A DNA stretch of 64,000 nt from Lacrimispora sp. 210928-DFI.3.58 (GTDB lineage: Bacteria > Bacillota > Clostridia > Lachnospirales > Lachnospiraceae): positions 14,757 through 78,756 of the forward strand of contig NZ_JAJCIC010000023.1 in assembly GCF_020554865.1 (NCBI RefSeq), written 5' to 3'. A program made the translations under genes and the position numbers. Below, piece after piece: positions 1-8,476 of the stretch (positions within the stretch are counted from its first letter, which is position 1; each line of letters opens with the position of its first letter). Under the pieces are notes generated by a model. That model was given only the letters and a program-made list of their open reading frames with translations. It was not told the origin of the DNA and did no database searches.

Positions 1-57
1 GCCGGCGCCAGTCATTTCTCTTAATTCTTTTACCATTGCTGCGGTTACTGCTGCCAT
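1..57 (-). CDS. tsf: Translation elongation factor Ts, N-terminal start only (partial)
   Basis: The minus strand from base 57 reads ATG followed by AAVTAAMVKELREMTGAG, the recognisable N-terminus of EF-Ts, the nucleotide exchange factor of EF-Tu. A GGAGGG ribosome binding site precedes the ATG. Only 19 codons are in the window; the gene runs off the left edge. It follows rpsB in the same direction, the usual bacterial rpsB-tsf operon. Confidence 0.9.
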   Translation of the reverse strand, partial: MAAVTAAMVKELREMTGAG

Positions 58-87
58 GATTTTTCCCTCCAAATATAAGCGTTTAAT

Positions 88-834
88 TTATTCTGCCTCT
101 GCCTCAAAGGTATCAACAGGAATCTCAAGCTCCATTGCACCCTCTAATACTTCGCCCTGCTTTGCCTCGATCACAGCGTCAGCCATCTTGGAAACGATCA
201 GCTTAACGGCTCTGATAGCATCATCGTTGCCAGGGATAACATAATCCAGCTCCTCCGGATCACAGTTGGTATCAACGATACCGATCAGGGTGATGCCCAG
301 ATTGTGAGCTTCCTGGATGCAGATGTGCTCCTTCTTAGGATCTACTACGAAGATAGCATCCGGCAGCTTCTTCATCTCCTTGATGCCGCCCAGGTTCTTC
401 TCTAACTTCTCCCATTCCTTCTTTAACTGGATCACTTCCTTCTTAGGAAGAACATCGAAGGTGCCGTCCTGGGACATGGTCTCGATCTCTTTCAGTCTTG
501 CAACACGGCTCTGGATGGTCTTAAAGTTGGTCAGCATGCCGCCCAGCCATCTCTCATTCACATAGTACATACCGCAGCGCTCTGCCTCTGTCTTGATTGC
601 TTCCTGAGCCTGCTTCTTAGTTCCTACAAACAGGATGGTGCCACCCTCTGCAGCGATATCGGATACTGCCTTGTAAGCCTCGTCCACCTTGCCTACAGAC
701 TTCTGTAAGTCGATGATGTAGATACCGTTTCTCTCGGTATAGATGTAAGGAGCCATCTTAGGGTTCCATCTTCTTGTCTGGTGGCCGAAGTGCACACCAG
801 CTTCCAGTAACTGCTTCATTGAAATAACGCTCAT
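88..834 (-). CDS. rpsB: 30S ribosomal protein S2
   Basis: The 248-residue product starts [19 protein letters not shown] and contains [20 protein letters not shown], both hallmark S2 sequences. S2 assembles late into the small subunit and is needed for S1 binding. The ATG at 834 has a GGAGG seven bases upstream; an in-frame ATG five codons earlier lies before the ribosome binding site and was not used. The C-terminal tail is acidic. It is followed by tsf, and a 150-base untranslated leader with a strong hairpin (about 857-885) lies between its promoter and start. Confidence 0.97.
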   Translation of the reverse strand: MSVISMKQLLEAGVHFGHQTRRWNPKMAPYIYTERNGIYIIDLQKSVGKVDEAYKAVSDIAAEGGTILFVGTKKQAQEAIKTEAERCGMYYVNERWLGGMLTNFKTIQSRVARLKEIETMSQDGTFDVLPKKEVIQLKKEWEKLEKNLGGIKEMKKLPDAIFVVDPKKEHICIQEAHNLGITLIGIVDTNCDPEELDYVIPGNDDAIRAVKLIVSKMADAVIEAKQGEVLEGAMELEIPVDTFEAEAE

Positions 835-985
835 GTTCTTTTCCTCCATTTGGTTTTTTCGCCGGAACCGCTTAAGCTGGTTCTCCGGCCGCTTCCGCCC
901 GTTTCTCGTACTTCCCGGAAGACCTGGAACCAGTCACAGGCACCATTCCGTAGAATCCACAGACGTGTTTTTTGTCAGCCTTTCA

Positions 986-1014
986 AATATATCATAAAAG
1001 CAGCCAGTATGCAA
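986..1014 (-). promoter_or_regulatory. rpsB-tsf promoter
   Basis: On the minus strand a -35 TTGCAT (1009-1014) and a -10 TATATT (986-991) are 17 bases apart, an ordinary sigma-A promoter. It overlaps the codY terminator stem, so the two signals share bases. Transcription would begin near 980 and give a roughly 145-base leader before rpsB. Confidence 0.7.
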
Positions 1015-1035
1015 GTATTTTTTGCAGACTGGCTG
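996..1035 (-). terminator. Rho-independent terminator after codY
   Basis: On the minus strand CAGCCAGT pairs perfectly with ACTGGCTG around a short loop (1001-1035) and is followed by CTTTTAT. It lies just downstream of the codY stop at 1055. Confidence 0.7.
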
Positions 1036-1054
1036 ATGAATTTCTTAATAATAT

Positions 1055-1843
1055 TTATTTCAGATTGCTGTTGGACGCTTTGATCGTCTTCAGCTCATCA
1101 AATACCACATCATTCAGCACCTTGATGTAGGTGCCTTTCATACCGGAGGACCGTGACTCAATGACACCGGCGCTCTCAAACTTTCGCAACGCATTGACAA
1201 TAACGGAACGGGTGATGCCTACACGGTCAGCAATCTTGCTTGCCACCAGGATCCCTTCATTTCCATCCAGCTCCTCAAAAATATGGATAATGGCCTCCAG
1301 CTCGGAGAAGGACAATGTGCTGATCGCTGACTTCACGATCTGGACCTTTCTCGTCTCCTCTGCGTTCTCCTCATTGACGGAACGCATCATCTCAAGACCT
1401 ACTACTGTGGTTCCGTATTCGCTTAAGATAATGTCATCAATGTCGTACTGGCTGTCTGACTTGTAGATGAACAGAGTACCAAGGCGCTCTCCCGCAATAT
1501 CAATAGGAGTGATGATTGCCTGATACTTCTTTACATTCTCCTCCGCAAAGCCCAGGGTTGCCAGATTTACATTTTCCTTTGTTGACAGTACGCTCAGCAG
1601 GCGCTCATTCAGCATCTTATCCACATAGCCGCCCACCTGGTCTTCGATCAGCTCCTCGATCTCATCAACTCCTGGCCAAATGCTTACTCCCAGCACCTTG
1701 CCCTTTTTACTGATAACAAGAATGTTTGACAGCAGGATCTCGCTCAAGACTTTGCAGATGTCGTTAAATACCACTTTATGAGAATTGTTGTTATGCAATA
1801 GCTTGTTTATTTTTCTTGTTTTGTCCAACAATTGAACGCTCAT
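1055..1843 (-). CDS. codY: GTP-sensing transcriptional pleiotropic regulator CodY
   Basis: The product of about 262 residues has the CodY layout: an N-terminal GAF-like sensory domain that in characterised homologues binds branched-chain amino acids (about 1-155), a linker, and a C-terminal winged helix-turn-helix with SKIADRVGITRSVIVNALRK near residue 205-225, the typical CodY recognition helix. CodY represses amino-acid biosynthesis, transport and often competence genes when nutrients are plentiful. The start chosen is the ATG at 1843, nine bases after AAGGAGG; a TTG two codons upstream is too close to the ribosome binding site. It is a single gene between topA and rpsB. Confidence 0.96.
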   Translation of the reverse strand: MSVQLLDKTRKINKLLHNNNSHKVVFNDICKVLSEILLSNILVISKKGKVLGVSIWPGVDEIEELIEDQVGGYVDKMLNERLLSVLSTKENVNLATLGFAEENVKKYQAIITPIDIAGERLGTLFIYKSDSQYDIDDIILSEYGTTVVGLEMMRSVNEENAEETRKVQIVKSAISTLSFSELEAIIHIFEELDGNEGILVASKIADRVGITRSVIVNALRKFESAGVIESRSSGMKGTYIKVLNDVVFDELKTIKASNSNLK

Positions 1844-1970
1844 AATCAAAAACCTCCTTATCCAGATGGTATACCCGAAAAATGCTTCACTAATAATTGA
1901 ATTTTAGCACAATTCTTGAGCAATAACAATAGTTTTTTGAAGTTTTCGATTATTTTAATATTTTGATACT

Positions 1971-4058
1971 TTAGTCTTCCTTTTTGTCCATGCGGTAGCC
2001 ACAGGACTCATTCGCGCAGAGAAGCTTGTTCCCCTTCTCTACCATATATGAGCCGCAGGACGGGCATTTCTGTATGGAAGGCTTCTGCCAGGAAAGGAAA
2101 TCGCACTCAGGATTATTTTCACATCCAAAGTATAAACGGCCCTTCTTTGTCTTCTTACGCACCAGTTCCTTGCCGCATTTCGGGCAGGGTACACCGATCT
2201 TTTCCAGATAGGGCTTTGTATTCTTGCATTCGGGGAAGCCGGGACATGCCAGAAACTTCCCGTGAGGGCCGTATTTGATCACCATGTTGCGGCCGCAGAG
2301 ATCGCAGACCTCCTCTGTCACCTCATCCTCGATCTTGACGGACTCCAGCTCTTTCTCTGCAATCTTCACTGCCTCGTCCAGATCCGGATAGAAATTTCGG
2401 ATGACTGTCTTCCATGCAACGGTGCCATCCTCCACCCGGTCAAGAAGGGACTCCATATTGGCGGTAAAGCTTAAATCCACGATACTGGGGAAAGAGGTTT
2501 TCATAATGCGGTTGACTACCTCGCCCAGCTCTGTCACATACAGATTTTTGTTCTCCTTTACCACGTACCTTCTCGCAATGATAGTGGTAATGGTAGGGGC
2601 ATAGGTGCTTGGGCGTCCGATTCCCTGTTCTTCCATTGCTTTTACGAGAGAGGCCTCTGTAAAATGTGCCGGAGGCTGGGTAAAATGCTGACTGGGCTCC
2701 AGCTTATCCAGCGTAAGCAATGTGCCCTTTTCAATATTTCCCAAAGCCTGGTTCTTCTCATCTTCATCGTCTGACTCCACATAAACAGACATAAAGCCTT
2801 CAAAGGTCAGGCGGGAGGCAGAGGTGGTAAACATCTGGTTTCCTGCTCCGATCTTCACGGAAGTGGTCTCATAAACAGCCGGCGCCATACGGCTTGCTGT
2901 AAAACGCTTCCAGATCAGCTGATATAGACGGAACAAGTCACGCTGGAGGGATTCCTTCACAATAACCGGTGTAAGGCTGATATCTGTAGGACGGATCGCC
3001 TCATGGGCATCCTGTATCTTTCCGCTGCTCTTCTTTGCTGTCTCACCAGCAGCAACGTAATCCTCCCCATAATGCTCCTTCACAAAGCTTCTGGCTGCTG
3101 CATCTGCCTCCTCCGCAATACGTGTGGAATCCGTACGCAGATAGGTGATCAGGCCGATCGTGCCATGTCCCTTGACTTCCACGCCCTCATAGAGCTGCTG
3201 GGCCAGGCGCATGGTCTTCTGAGTGGAAAAGTTCAGTACCTTTGATGCCTCCTGCTGAAGTGTGCTGGTGGTAAATGGGATAGGTGCCTTTTTTACACGC
3301 TCTCCGCGTTTTACCTCCTCCACCTCGTAGGAACAGTCTTCCAGCTCCTTTAACACTGCGTCCAGCTCTTCCCTGCTGTGTATGGTGGATTTTCCGTTTT
3401 TTGCATCCCTCGGTCCATAGTATTTCGCAACAAGAGGCTTCCTGCTGCCCTTTAGCTGGAAAAATGCCTCCAGATTCCAATATTCCTCCGGGATAAATGC
3501 ATTGATCTCATCCTCCCTGTCACAGATCATACGCAAGGCTACCGACTGCACTCTGCCTGCGCTTAAGCCTCTCTTTACCTTTGCCCATAAAAGCGGGCTG
3601 ATGCGGTATCCGACCATGCGGTCCAGCATTCTTCTGGTCTGCTGGGCATTCACCAGGTTCATGTCAAGGGCTCTCGGCGACTTTAATGACGCTTTTACTG
3701 CATTTTTTGTGATCTCGTTAAAGCTTATACGGTATACATCCTTTCCCTTTACCTCATCCAGCTTTAATGCCTTCATAAGATGCCAGGATATGGCCTCTCC
3801 CTCGCGGTCAGGGTCCGTTGCCAGATAGATCTTATCTGCCTTCTTTACCTCCTTGCGGAGCTTTGCCAGGATATCTCCTTTTCCTCTGATTGTAATGTAT
3901 TTTGGCTCATAATCGTGCTCTGCATCAAAGCCAAGCTGACTCTTCGGAAGATCTCTCACATGCCCTCCCGATGCATCCACCTCGTAATTCGCCCCCAAAA
4001 ATTTCTTAATGGTCTTCACCTTTGCAGGTGACTCCACTATAACCAGATGATTCGCCAT
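1971..4058 (-). CDS. topA: DNA topoisomerase I (type IA)
   Basis: A 695-residue type IA topoisomerase that relaxes negative supercoils. The N-terminal TOPRIM domain begins HLVIVESPAKVKTI and contains the acidic DPDREGE motif; the catalytic tyrosine is in TYLRTDSTRIAEEA. Three C-terminal zinc-finger modules follow (starting CDLCGR, CPKCGK and CPSCGS), of which the second has CENNPEC and the last CANESCG. The start is the ATG at 4058 with AAGGAG upstream; the open frame extends 13 codons further but without a ribosome binding site. It sits 66 bases after dprA in the usual Firmicutes dprA-topA-codY order. Confidence 0.97.
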   Translation of the reverse strand: MANHLVIVESPAKVKTIKKFLGANYEVDASGGHVRDLPKSQLGFDAEHDYEPKYITIRGKGDILAKLRKEVKKADKIYLATDPDREGEAISWHLMKALKLDEVKGKDVYRISFNEITKNAVKASLKSPRALDMNLVNAQQTRRMLDRMVGYRISPLLWAKVKRGLSAGRVQSVALRMICDREDEINAFIPEEYWNLEAFFQLKGSRKPLVAKYYGPRDAKNGKSTIHSREELDAVLKELEDCSYEVEEVKRGERVKKAPIPFTTSTLQQEASKVLNFSTQKTMRLAQQLYEGVEVKGHGTIGLITYLRTDSTRIAEEADAAARSFVKEHYGEDYVAAGETAKKSSGKIQDAHEAIRPTDISLTPVIVKESLQRDLFRLYQLIWKRFTASRMAPAVYETTSVKIGAGNQMFTTSASRLTFEGFMSVYVESDDEDEKNQALGNIEKGTLLTLDKLEPSQHFTQPPAHFTEASLVKAMEEQGIGRPSTYAPTITTIIARRYVVKENKNLYVTELGEVVNRIMKTSFPSIVDLSFTANMESLLDRVEDGTVAWKTVIRNFYPDLDEAVKIAEKELESVKIEDEVTEEVCDLCGRNMVIKYGPHGKFLACPGFPECKNTKPYLEKIGVPCPKCGKELVRKKTKKGRLYFGCENNPECDFLSWQKPSIQKCPSCGSYMVEKGNKLLCANESCGYRMDKKED

Positions 4059-4123
4059 TATAAACTCCTTATTCCCGTTGCAATATTCTTCTATCACAGC
4101 TTGATCTGTGTTTTGGTTTCCGT

Positions 4124-5254
4124 TTATCTGATCCCACGGATATAGTATAAACCCGCAGTCCGCACTGCATAGCCTCCCAGCTCCAGCTCCATAAGGGCAT
4201 TCATAGACTGACTGACAGAAAGACCTGATCTGGATGCGATCTCCTCCAGATGGCGGGGTTCGGAATCCAGCACACTATACACCATTTTTTCAATCTTTGC
4301 AAGTCCCTTTTCAGCTTTTTCACAAGGATTTTCCCCTTTTTTGTGAAAAATCCCCAGATAATTCAGAACATCGGATGGGCAGGTTAAAATATTCGCCCCT
4401 GCCTGTATCAGGCTGTTACAACCCTCGCTCAAGGCATCACTTATCCGTCCTGGCATTGCAAAGATCTCCTTTCCCTGTTCCAGGCCCATCTCCACTGTAA
4501 TAAGGGAACCGCTTTTCTTTTTGGCCTCGATCACCAGGATCACATCAGAAAGGCCACTTATGATACGGTTTCGTACTGGAAAATTCTGGGGTATAGGTGC
4601 TGTACCGGGCGGGTATTCTGACAGCAGGCCTCCCTGGGACAGCATACGGTCATACAGCGTATAGTTTGTCCGCGGATAGCAAATATTGACACCACAGCCC
4701 AGAACGCCAAAGGTCTTCCCTCCGCCCTCCAGAGCTCCTGCGTGTCCTGCTCCATCGATTCCCAGGGCAAGGCCGCTTATGATCTGCACACCGCTCTCTG
4801 CCAGCTCCCTCCCTATGTATTTAGCGGCTTGCTGACCGTAAGCAGTGCAGTTTCTGGCGCCAATGATAGCCGCTGTAGGATGATCCTCTGCCGGAAGTTC
4901 CCCCTTAACATAAAGCCCCATAGGATAGTCATACATATGCAGCAGTCTTTTGGGATATTCCCCATCCAATGGGGTCAAAAACCGGGTCCCCTGCTCTTGC
5001 AGTCCTTCGTACACCTCCTCTGTCCTTGAAAATTCCCCCTTCCACCCGTCATATTCCTTGGCTTTCTGCTCTGAACGGAAAATCCCTCTGTCTTTTAATT
5101 CTGTTCCTTCTATATAATATGCATTCTGAAAATTCCCTGCTGCCTCTCCGATCTTTCGTATGGATACTGCTCCCAGAAAAGGGGCGCTGCAAAGCCAGTG
5201 GAGGTATACCTTCTCTCTCAAATGACCAGCCCCTTTTTCTCCCCTCAACCCCAT
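4124..5254 (-). CDS. dprA: DNA-protecting protein DprA (Smf)
   Basis: A 376-residue DprA. In characterised homologues it binds incoming single-stranded DNA during transformation and loads RecA. The Rossmann-like core is clear: IIGARNCTAYG, SGLALGIDGAGHAGAL, GCGVNICYP, and FPVRNRIISGLSDVILVIEA. The C-terminus (about 310-376) is the short winged-helix region. Its ATG at 5254 has GGAGG six bases upstream and overlaps the end of comM by ten bases, so the two were translationally coupled. With comM broken upstream, dprA may depend on a promoter supplied by the inserted element. Confidence 0.95.
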   Translation of the reverse strand: MGLRGEKGAGHLREKVYLHWLCSAPFLGAVSIRKIGEAAGNFQNAYYIEGTELKDRGIFRSEQKAKEYDGWKGEFSRTEEVYEGLQEQGTRFLTPLDGEYPKRLLHMYDYPMGLYVKGELPAEDHPTAAIIGARNCTAYGQQAAKYIGRELAESGVQIISGLALGIDGAGHAGALEGGGKTFGVLGCGVNICYPRTNYTLYDRMLSQGGLLSEYPPGTAPIPQNFPVRNRIISGLSDVILVIEAKKKSGSLITVEMGLEQGKEIFAMPGRISDALSEGCNSLIQAGANILTCPSDVLNYLGIFHKKGENPCEKAEKGLAKIEKMVYSVLDSEPRHLEEIASRSGLSVSQSMNALMELELGGYAVRTAGLYYIRGIR

Positions 5255-5651
5255 AGCTTTTCCTCCAATGTTCTGTATCCGAAAGCCTCTGCCAGATGCT
5301 CCCGCTGAATATTCTCCTCTCCCGCCAGGTCAGCAATGGTCCTGGCTACCTTTAAGACCTTGTGGTAACCTCTGGCACTGATCCCTCTGGACTCATATAC
5401 CTGGCGTGCAAAGGCCTGCTCCTCTCTGCCCAGTTTGCAGAACTGTTTAATCTCGCTCTGGCCCATGCGGCTGTTAAACCGTATCTTTTTTCCTTCAAAA
5501 CGTTTTTTCTGTATCTTTCTCGCCATTTCCACCCGGCTTCGTATGGATGCAGAGTCTTCATTGGCCGCATTTTCCTGGTTTAATTCGTAAAAGGATACGG
5601 GCGCTGCCTCAGCGCAGATATCAAACCTCTCCAGAATTGGCCTGGAAATTC
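5245..5651 (-). pseudogene. comM: ComM/YifB Mg-chelatase-like helicase, 3' fragment cut by insertion
   Basis: The C-terminal 130 or so residues of ComM are intact (RISRPILERFDICAEAAPV, then the SRMGQSEIKQFCKLG and SARGYHKVLKVARTIADL region). Homology stops just before the conserved ISGPLLDR-type motif, at about base 5651. Upstream codons of the open frame come from AT-rich foreign sequence. ComM is a ring helicase that extends heteroduplex during natural transformation; losing the AAA+ core should abolish this. The 5' two thirds is not found elsewhere in the window. Rearrangement rather than simple insertion remains possible. Confidence 0.93.
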
Positions 5652-5999
5652 TGTTTATGTTGAGATAAATTAACACATGAAATAGGAATTTTAAAACTGG
5701 CGTTTCCATTATACATTACATCCAAAATGATGATATCCTTATTTTCTAAATCAATATGAATTATATCCTTAATAACGATCTTAATTTCTATATATAAAAT
5801 AGAAATTAGATATAAGACAGTATAAACCTTAAAGTCCAACTATGTTAATTACACATAAAACACTCATTTTTATTATTCTGCCTATATTCTACAAAAACAC
5901 ATTATATATAAAACAGAGATATTATATCCGTAACAGTACCATCTGTATTTCTATTATTGTTTTCTTATTTGCTGTAGATAAAATCTTGCATGATGTTGC
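5652..5999. other. Transposase-proximal end of the Tn7-like element (AT-rich, no gene)
   Basis: About 350 AT-rich bases separate the comM fragment from the first TniQ stop. The end starts TGTTTATGTTGAG, and a near copy of its first 21 bases occurs at 15389. The hexamer ACACAT recurs at about 5673, 5851 and 5897 within similar AT-rich context, possibly part of TnsB-binding sites, but I cannot define a firm repeat. No plausible coding sequence with a ribosome binding site is seen here. Confidence 0.5.
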
Positions 6000-6047
6000 A
6001 AAAAAGCGTATCAACACACAACCATCAGCGGTTGAATGTGATACGCT
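6000..6047 (-). terminator. Terminator of the tns/tniQ operon
   Basis: On the minus strand AGCGTATCA and TGATACGCT pair, with an inner CAACC/GGTTG stem, followed by TTTTTTG. It lies 15 bases after the stop of the first-listed TniQ and would stop tns transcription before the comM remnant and dprA. Confidence 0.85.
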
Positions 6048-6061
6048 AACTGAAATTTATA

Positions 6062-8476
6062 TTAAAACAATTCTCTAAGTACTTTCTTTACCCTGTTTGG
6101 ATACAGTCCGATGTAATATCTCATGTCTTCCAGCGTAACGTTATGGTCAGAAAAATATATCTTTACGGCATCGATATCTTCGGGATGTTTGCTTAAATGC
6201 AATAACAAGTTTAAAGCAATCAAAATATTCTGATTCGCTCTGGTTATTGGAACCGGTGACTTTCTTACTCGAAAACATTTCCCTAATGTTTTTATTTTCC
6301 TTGCATCCGGTGATGATTCATCATTATAAAAAATATATTCTTCTTTTGGCTGTTCACCAATCCCAGCATAGTGCCAAGCAGCGGATTCGTAAGCATAAAG
6401 CCCAGTTATATTATCGTTCTGTTTTAAGTATCGTTCCTCAATATAATCTTCAAAAGATACATTATTGTAAACACTGAAAACACCTTCCGTTATTCTGTAA
6501 ATATAACCATTTTTTATCAATGTCCAAATCTTAAGTTTAACATCCTCATATTCATCTTCTTTTATATGATCGGCCATAATCCATAGCCGATGATCTTTGC
6601 ACCATTCCTTTATCATTAAATATACTTTACCAAGCAATCTTTCCGGGAGTTGAGGGATTCCCGTTCTTACTTTGAAGTATACCGACGGCGTTGGACGCAT
6701 CAATTCCTGCATAAAGTAGTGGGTTGTATTTTCTGTCAGGAACCCGTCCATATCTCGAACAATAATGCTGTTCTTTAAAATATTGACAACCTTATAGTTA
6801 CCTCCCGTATTTTCCAAAATGATATTTTTCATATCTTCTTTTTTTATGATCGGAGTACAAAGTTCACAACGTTTCCCAAGAAGGAAATTATCAGGAAGTG
6901 TTTCAGTGATTGTTCCACATTTTGTATGCTCTAATTGCACTGCCGTTTTCTCATTCACATATGGCTTCACAATTTTATATTCATTTCCAACTAAGTCATA
7001 TACTTGTTTTGCAAACGCTTTTCTATATGGACTGTTTTCATAGCATTTTCGACAAAATGGTTTTTCAATAAAAGATCTCAGTCCAATAGTAAAGCGGCCT
7101 CTGCATTGAGCATGTTCCAGGGTCACATCTTGATTGCCGTTTCTTCCTCTTACATAATGAATCAAACGGTACTGCTTACCGGATGGATCAACTTTCCTTT
7201 GTACCTCATCAAAACTGAGACCAAATTCACATGAGCAAGTCTTTTCCAACCATATTTTTTCAGATATGTTCATATTAACTTCTTTGCCGCATGTTTTATG
7301 AAGAATCCTGTGTTTAACACCATACCCTTTGAACGGTTCCATAAGTTCGTACATTCCATCCCCGATATTGGATAACTGCTTGTTAATATAATCCTCTGGC
7401 AAAATTACCTTGTCACATTCCGGGCATCCACATCCAATTTTAATCGCATAAGGATGAATATGAAACATATTTCCGCAGTGTAGGCATTTCAGCAATACTA
7501 TACTGTCGAACGGAGAACATAACTGAAACTTCCCATCAATAATCTGCAAGAAATCTTCCACAATCTTTCTTTGATCTAAATACGACAAGAATGTATTATA
7601 TTCCCTAAACAGAAATACGATAAATACAAACAAATCTTCTGCAAGTACTTTATCTTGTGCATAAATTTTTCTTATTCGTTCAGTTGGTTTCCCAGAAAAC
7701 ATCTTATCATATCCGGTTTTTCTAATATCATCCTCCAGCTGCCCATAAGGAAAATCCTTCGGGTAGCCCATCTCCAAACATCTGTCCATCAAAACTTTCT
7801 TAATTTCATAAAGATCTGTGACGGGTGGATTTTGGTATAATTCATATAAAAAATTTGCATACTGCAATTCGGCATCGAATTCTCCTAATAAGGAGACTTT
7901 CTGCACATTATTCAATACATCCTTATTATCCAGGTATTCATTTTTGTCTTTCTCAATGGTCATTAATGTGACATGATGTCTGGGACAGATTTTTACTCCT
8001 GGAAGATGGTGGCTCAAATGATAATATGCCTCGCCATAGTTCCGTTTGTCTTCCTCTAAACATTCTGGACAAACTTTCAATGATCCCACATCATCCTGAA
8101 TATATGGTATCTGAAGAATACCATTATCTCTTTCGCGAAGAAGAAATTGGGATATTTGTACCTGATATCCATATGAGCGTGCAATATTTAAAACACAAAA
8201 TGATGTCATATGTTTTATAATATCCATTGTTTTTGGAAAAAATTGCATATTACTGTACCGTTTCCCAATTTCGTCGAGCCCAGGTATTGTGGAGATGCGC
8301 TCAGAGTATTTTTTTTCTACTGTTTCAGACCGTTTCTTTTGTGGAAAGAGATATTGGTCTACAAATGTCCCGACAGCGGATTCTTTTGAAATACACAAAT
8401 TTTCTCTTGCCAACCATAATATGTAATTATAGAGCAACTCATCTCTATATGGTGCCCTGCATACTGGTATAATCAT
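6062..8476 (-). CDS. tniQ: TniQ/TnsD-family target-selection protein 1 (804 aa)
   Basis: The N-terminus (MIIPVCRAPYRDELLYNYIL) and the zinc motif C136-x2-C139 ... H156 ... C164-x2-H167 (KVCPECLEEDK, GVKICPRHHVTL) are typical of TniQ domains, which bind target DNA and recruit TnsC. Beyond residue 320 are four successive CxxC- or C...CxxC-type modules at about 331-354, 396-416, 458-478 and 520-540, each of 60-75 residues and resembling zinc ribbons. These probably read target DNA, as the C-terminus of TnsD does. The start has AAGGAGGAG upstream and the frame overlaps the end of the second tniQ by 32 bases. It is the last gene of the operon. Which attachment site it recognises is not known; comM is the obvious candidate. 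Confidence 0.85.
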   Translation of the reverse strand: MIIPVCRAPYRDELLYNYILWLARENLCISKESAVGTFVDQYLFPQKKRSETVEKKYSERISTIPGLDEIGKRYSNMQFFPKTMDIIKHMTSFCVLNIARSYGYQVQISQFLLRERDNGILQIPYIQDDVGSLKVCPECLEEDKRNYGEAYYHLSHHLPGVKICPRHHVTLMTIEKDKNEYLDNKDVLNNVQKVSLLGEFDAELQYANFLYELYQNPPVTDLYEIKKVLMDRCLEMGYPKDFPYGQLEDDIRKTGYDKMFSGKPTERIRKIYAQDKVLAEDLFVFIVFLFREYNTFLSYLDQRKIVEDFLQIIDGKFQLCSPFDSIVLLKCLHCGNMFHIHPYAIKIGCGCPECDKVILPEDYINKQLSNIGDGMYELMEPFKGYGVKHRILHKTCGKEVNMNISEKIWLEKTCSCEFGLSFDEVQRKVDPSGKQYRLIHYVRGRNGNQDVTLEHAQCRGRFTIGLRSFIEKPFCRKCYENSPYRKAFAKQVYDLVGNEYKIVKPYVNEKTAVQLEHTKCGTITETLPDNFLLGKRCELCTPIIKKEDMKNIILENTGGNYKVVNILKNSIIVRDMDGFLTENTTHYFMQELMRPTPSVYFKVRTGIPQLPERLLGKVYLMIKEWCKDHRLWIMADHIKEDEYEDVKLKIWTLIKNGYIYRITEGVFSVYNNVSFEDYIEERYLKQNDNITGLYAYESAAWHYAGIGEQPKEEYIFYNDESSPDARKIKTLGKCFRVRKSPVPITRANQNILIALNLLLHLSKHPEDIDAVKIYFSDHNVTLEDMRYYIGLYPNRVKKVLRELF

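Noticed and set aside
5842..6078. Plus-strand open frame at the transposon end
   Set aside because: AT-rich, no ribosome binding site, and it runs through the terminator hairpin of the tns operon.
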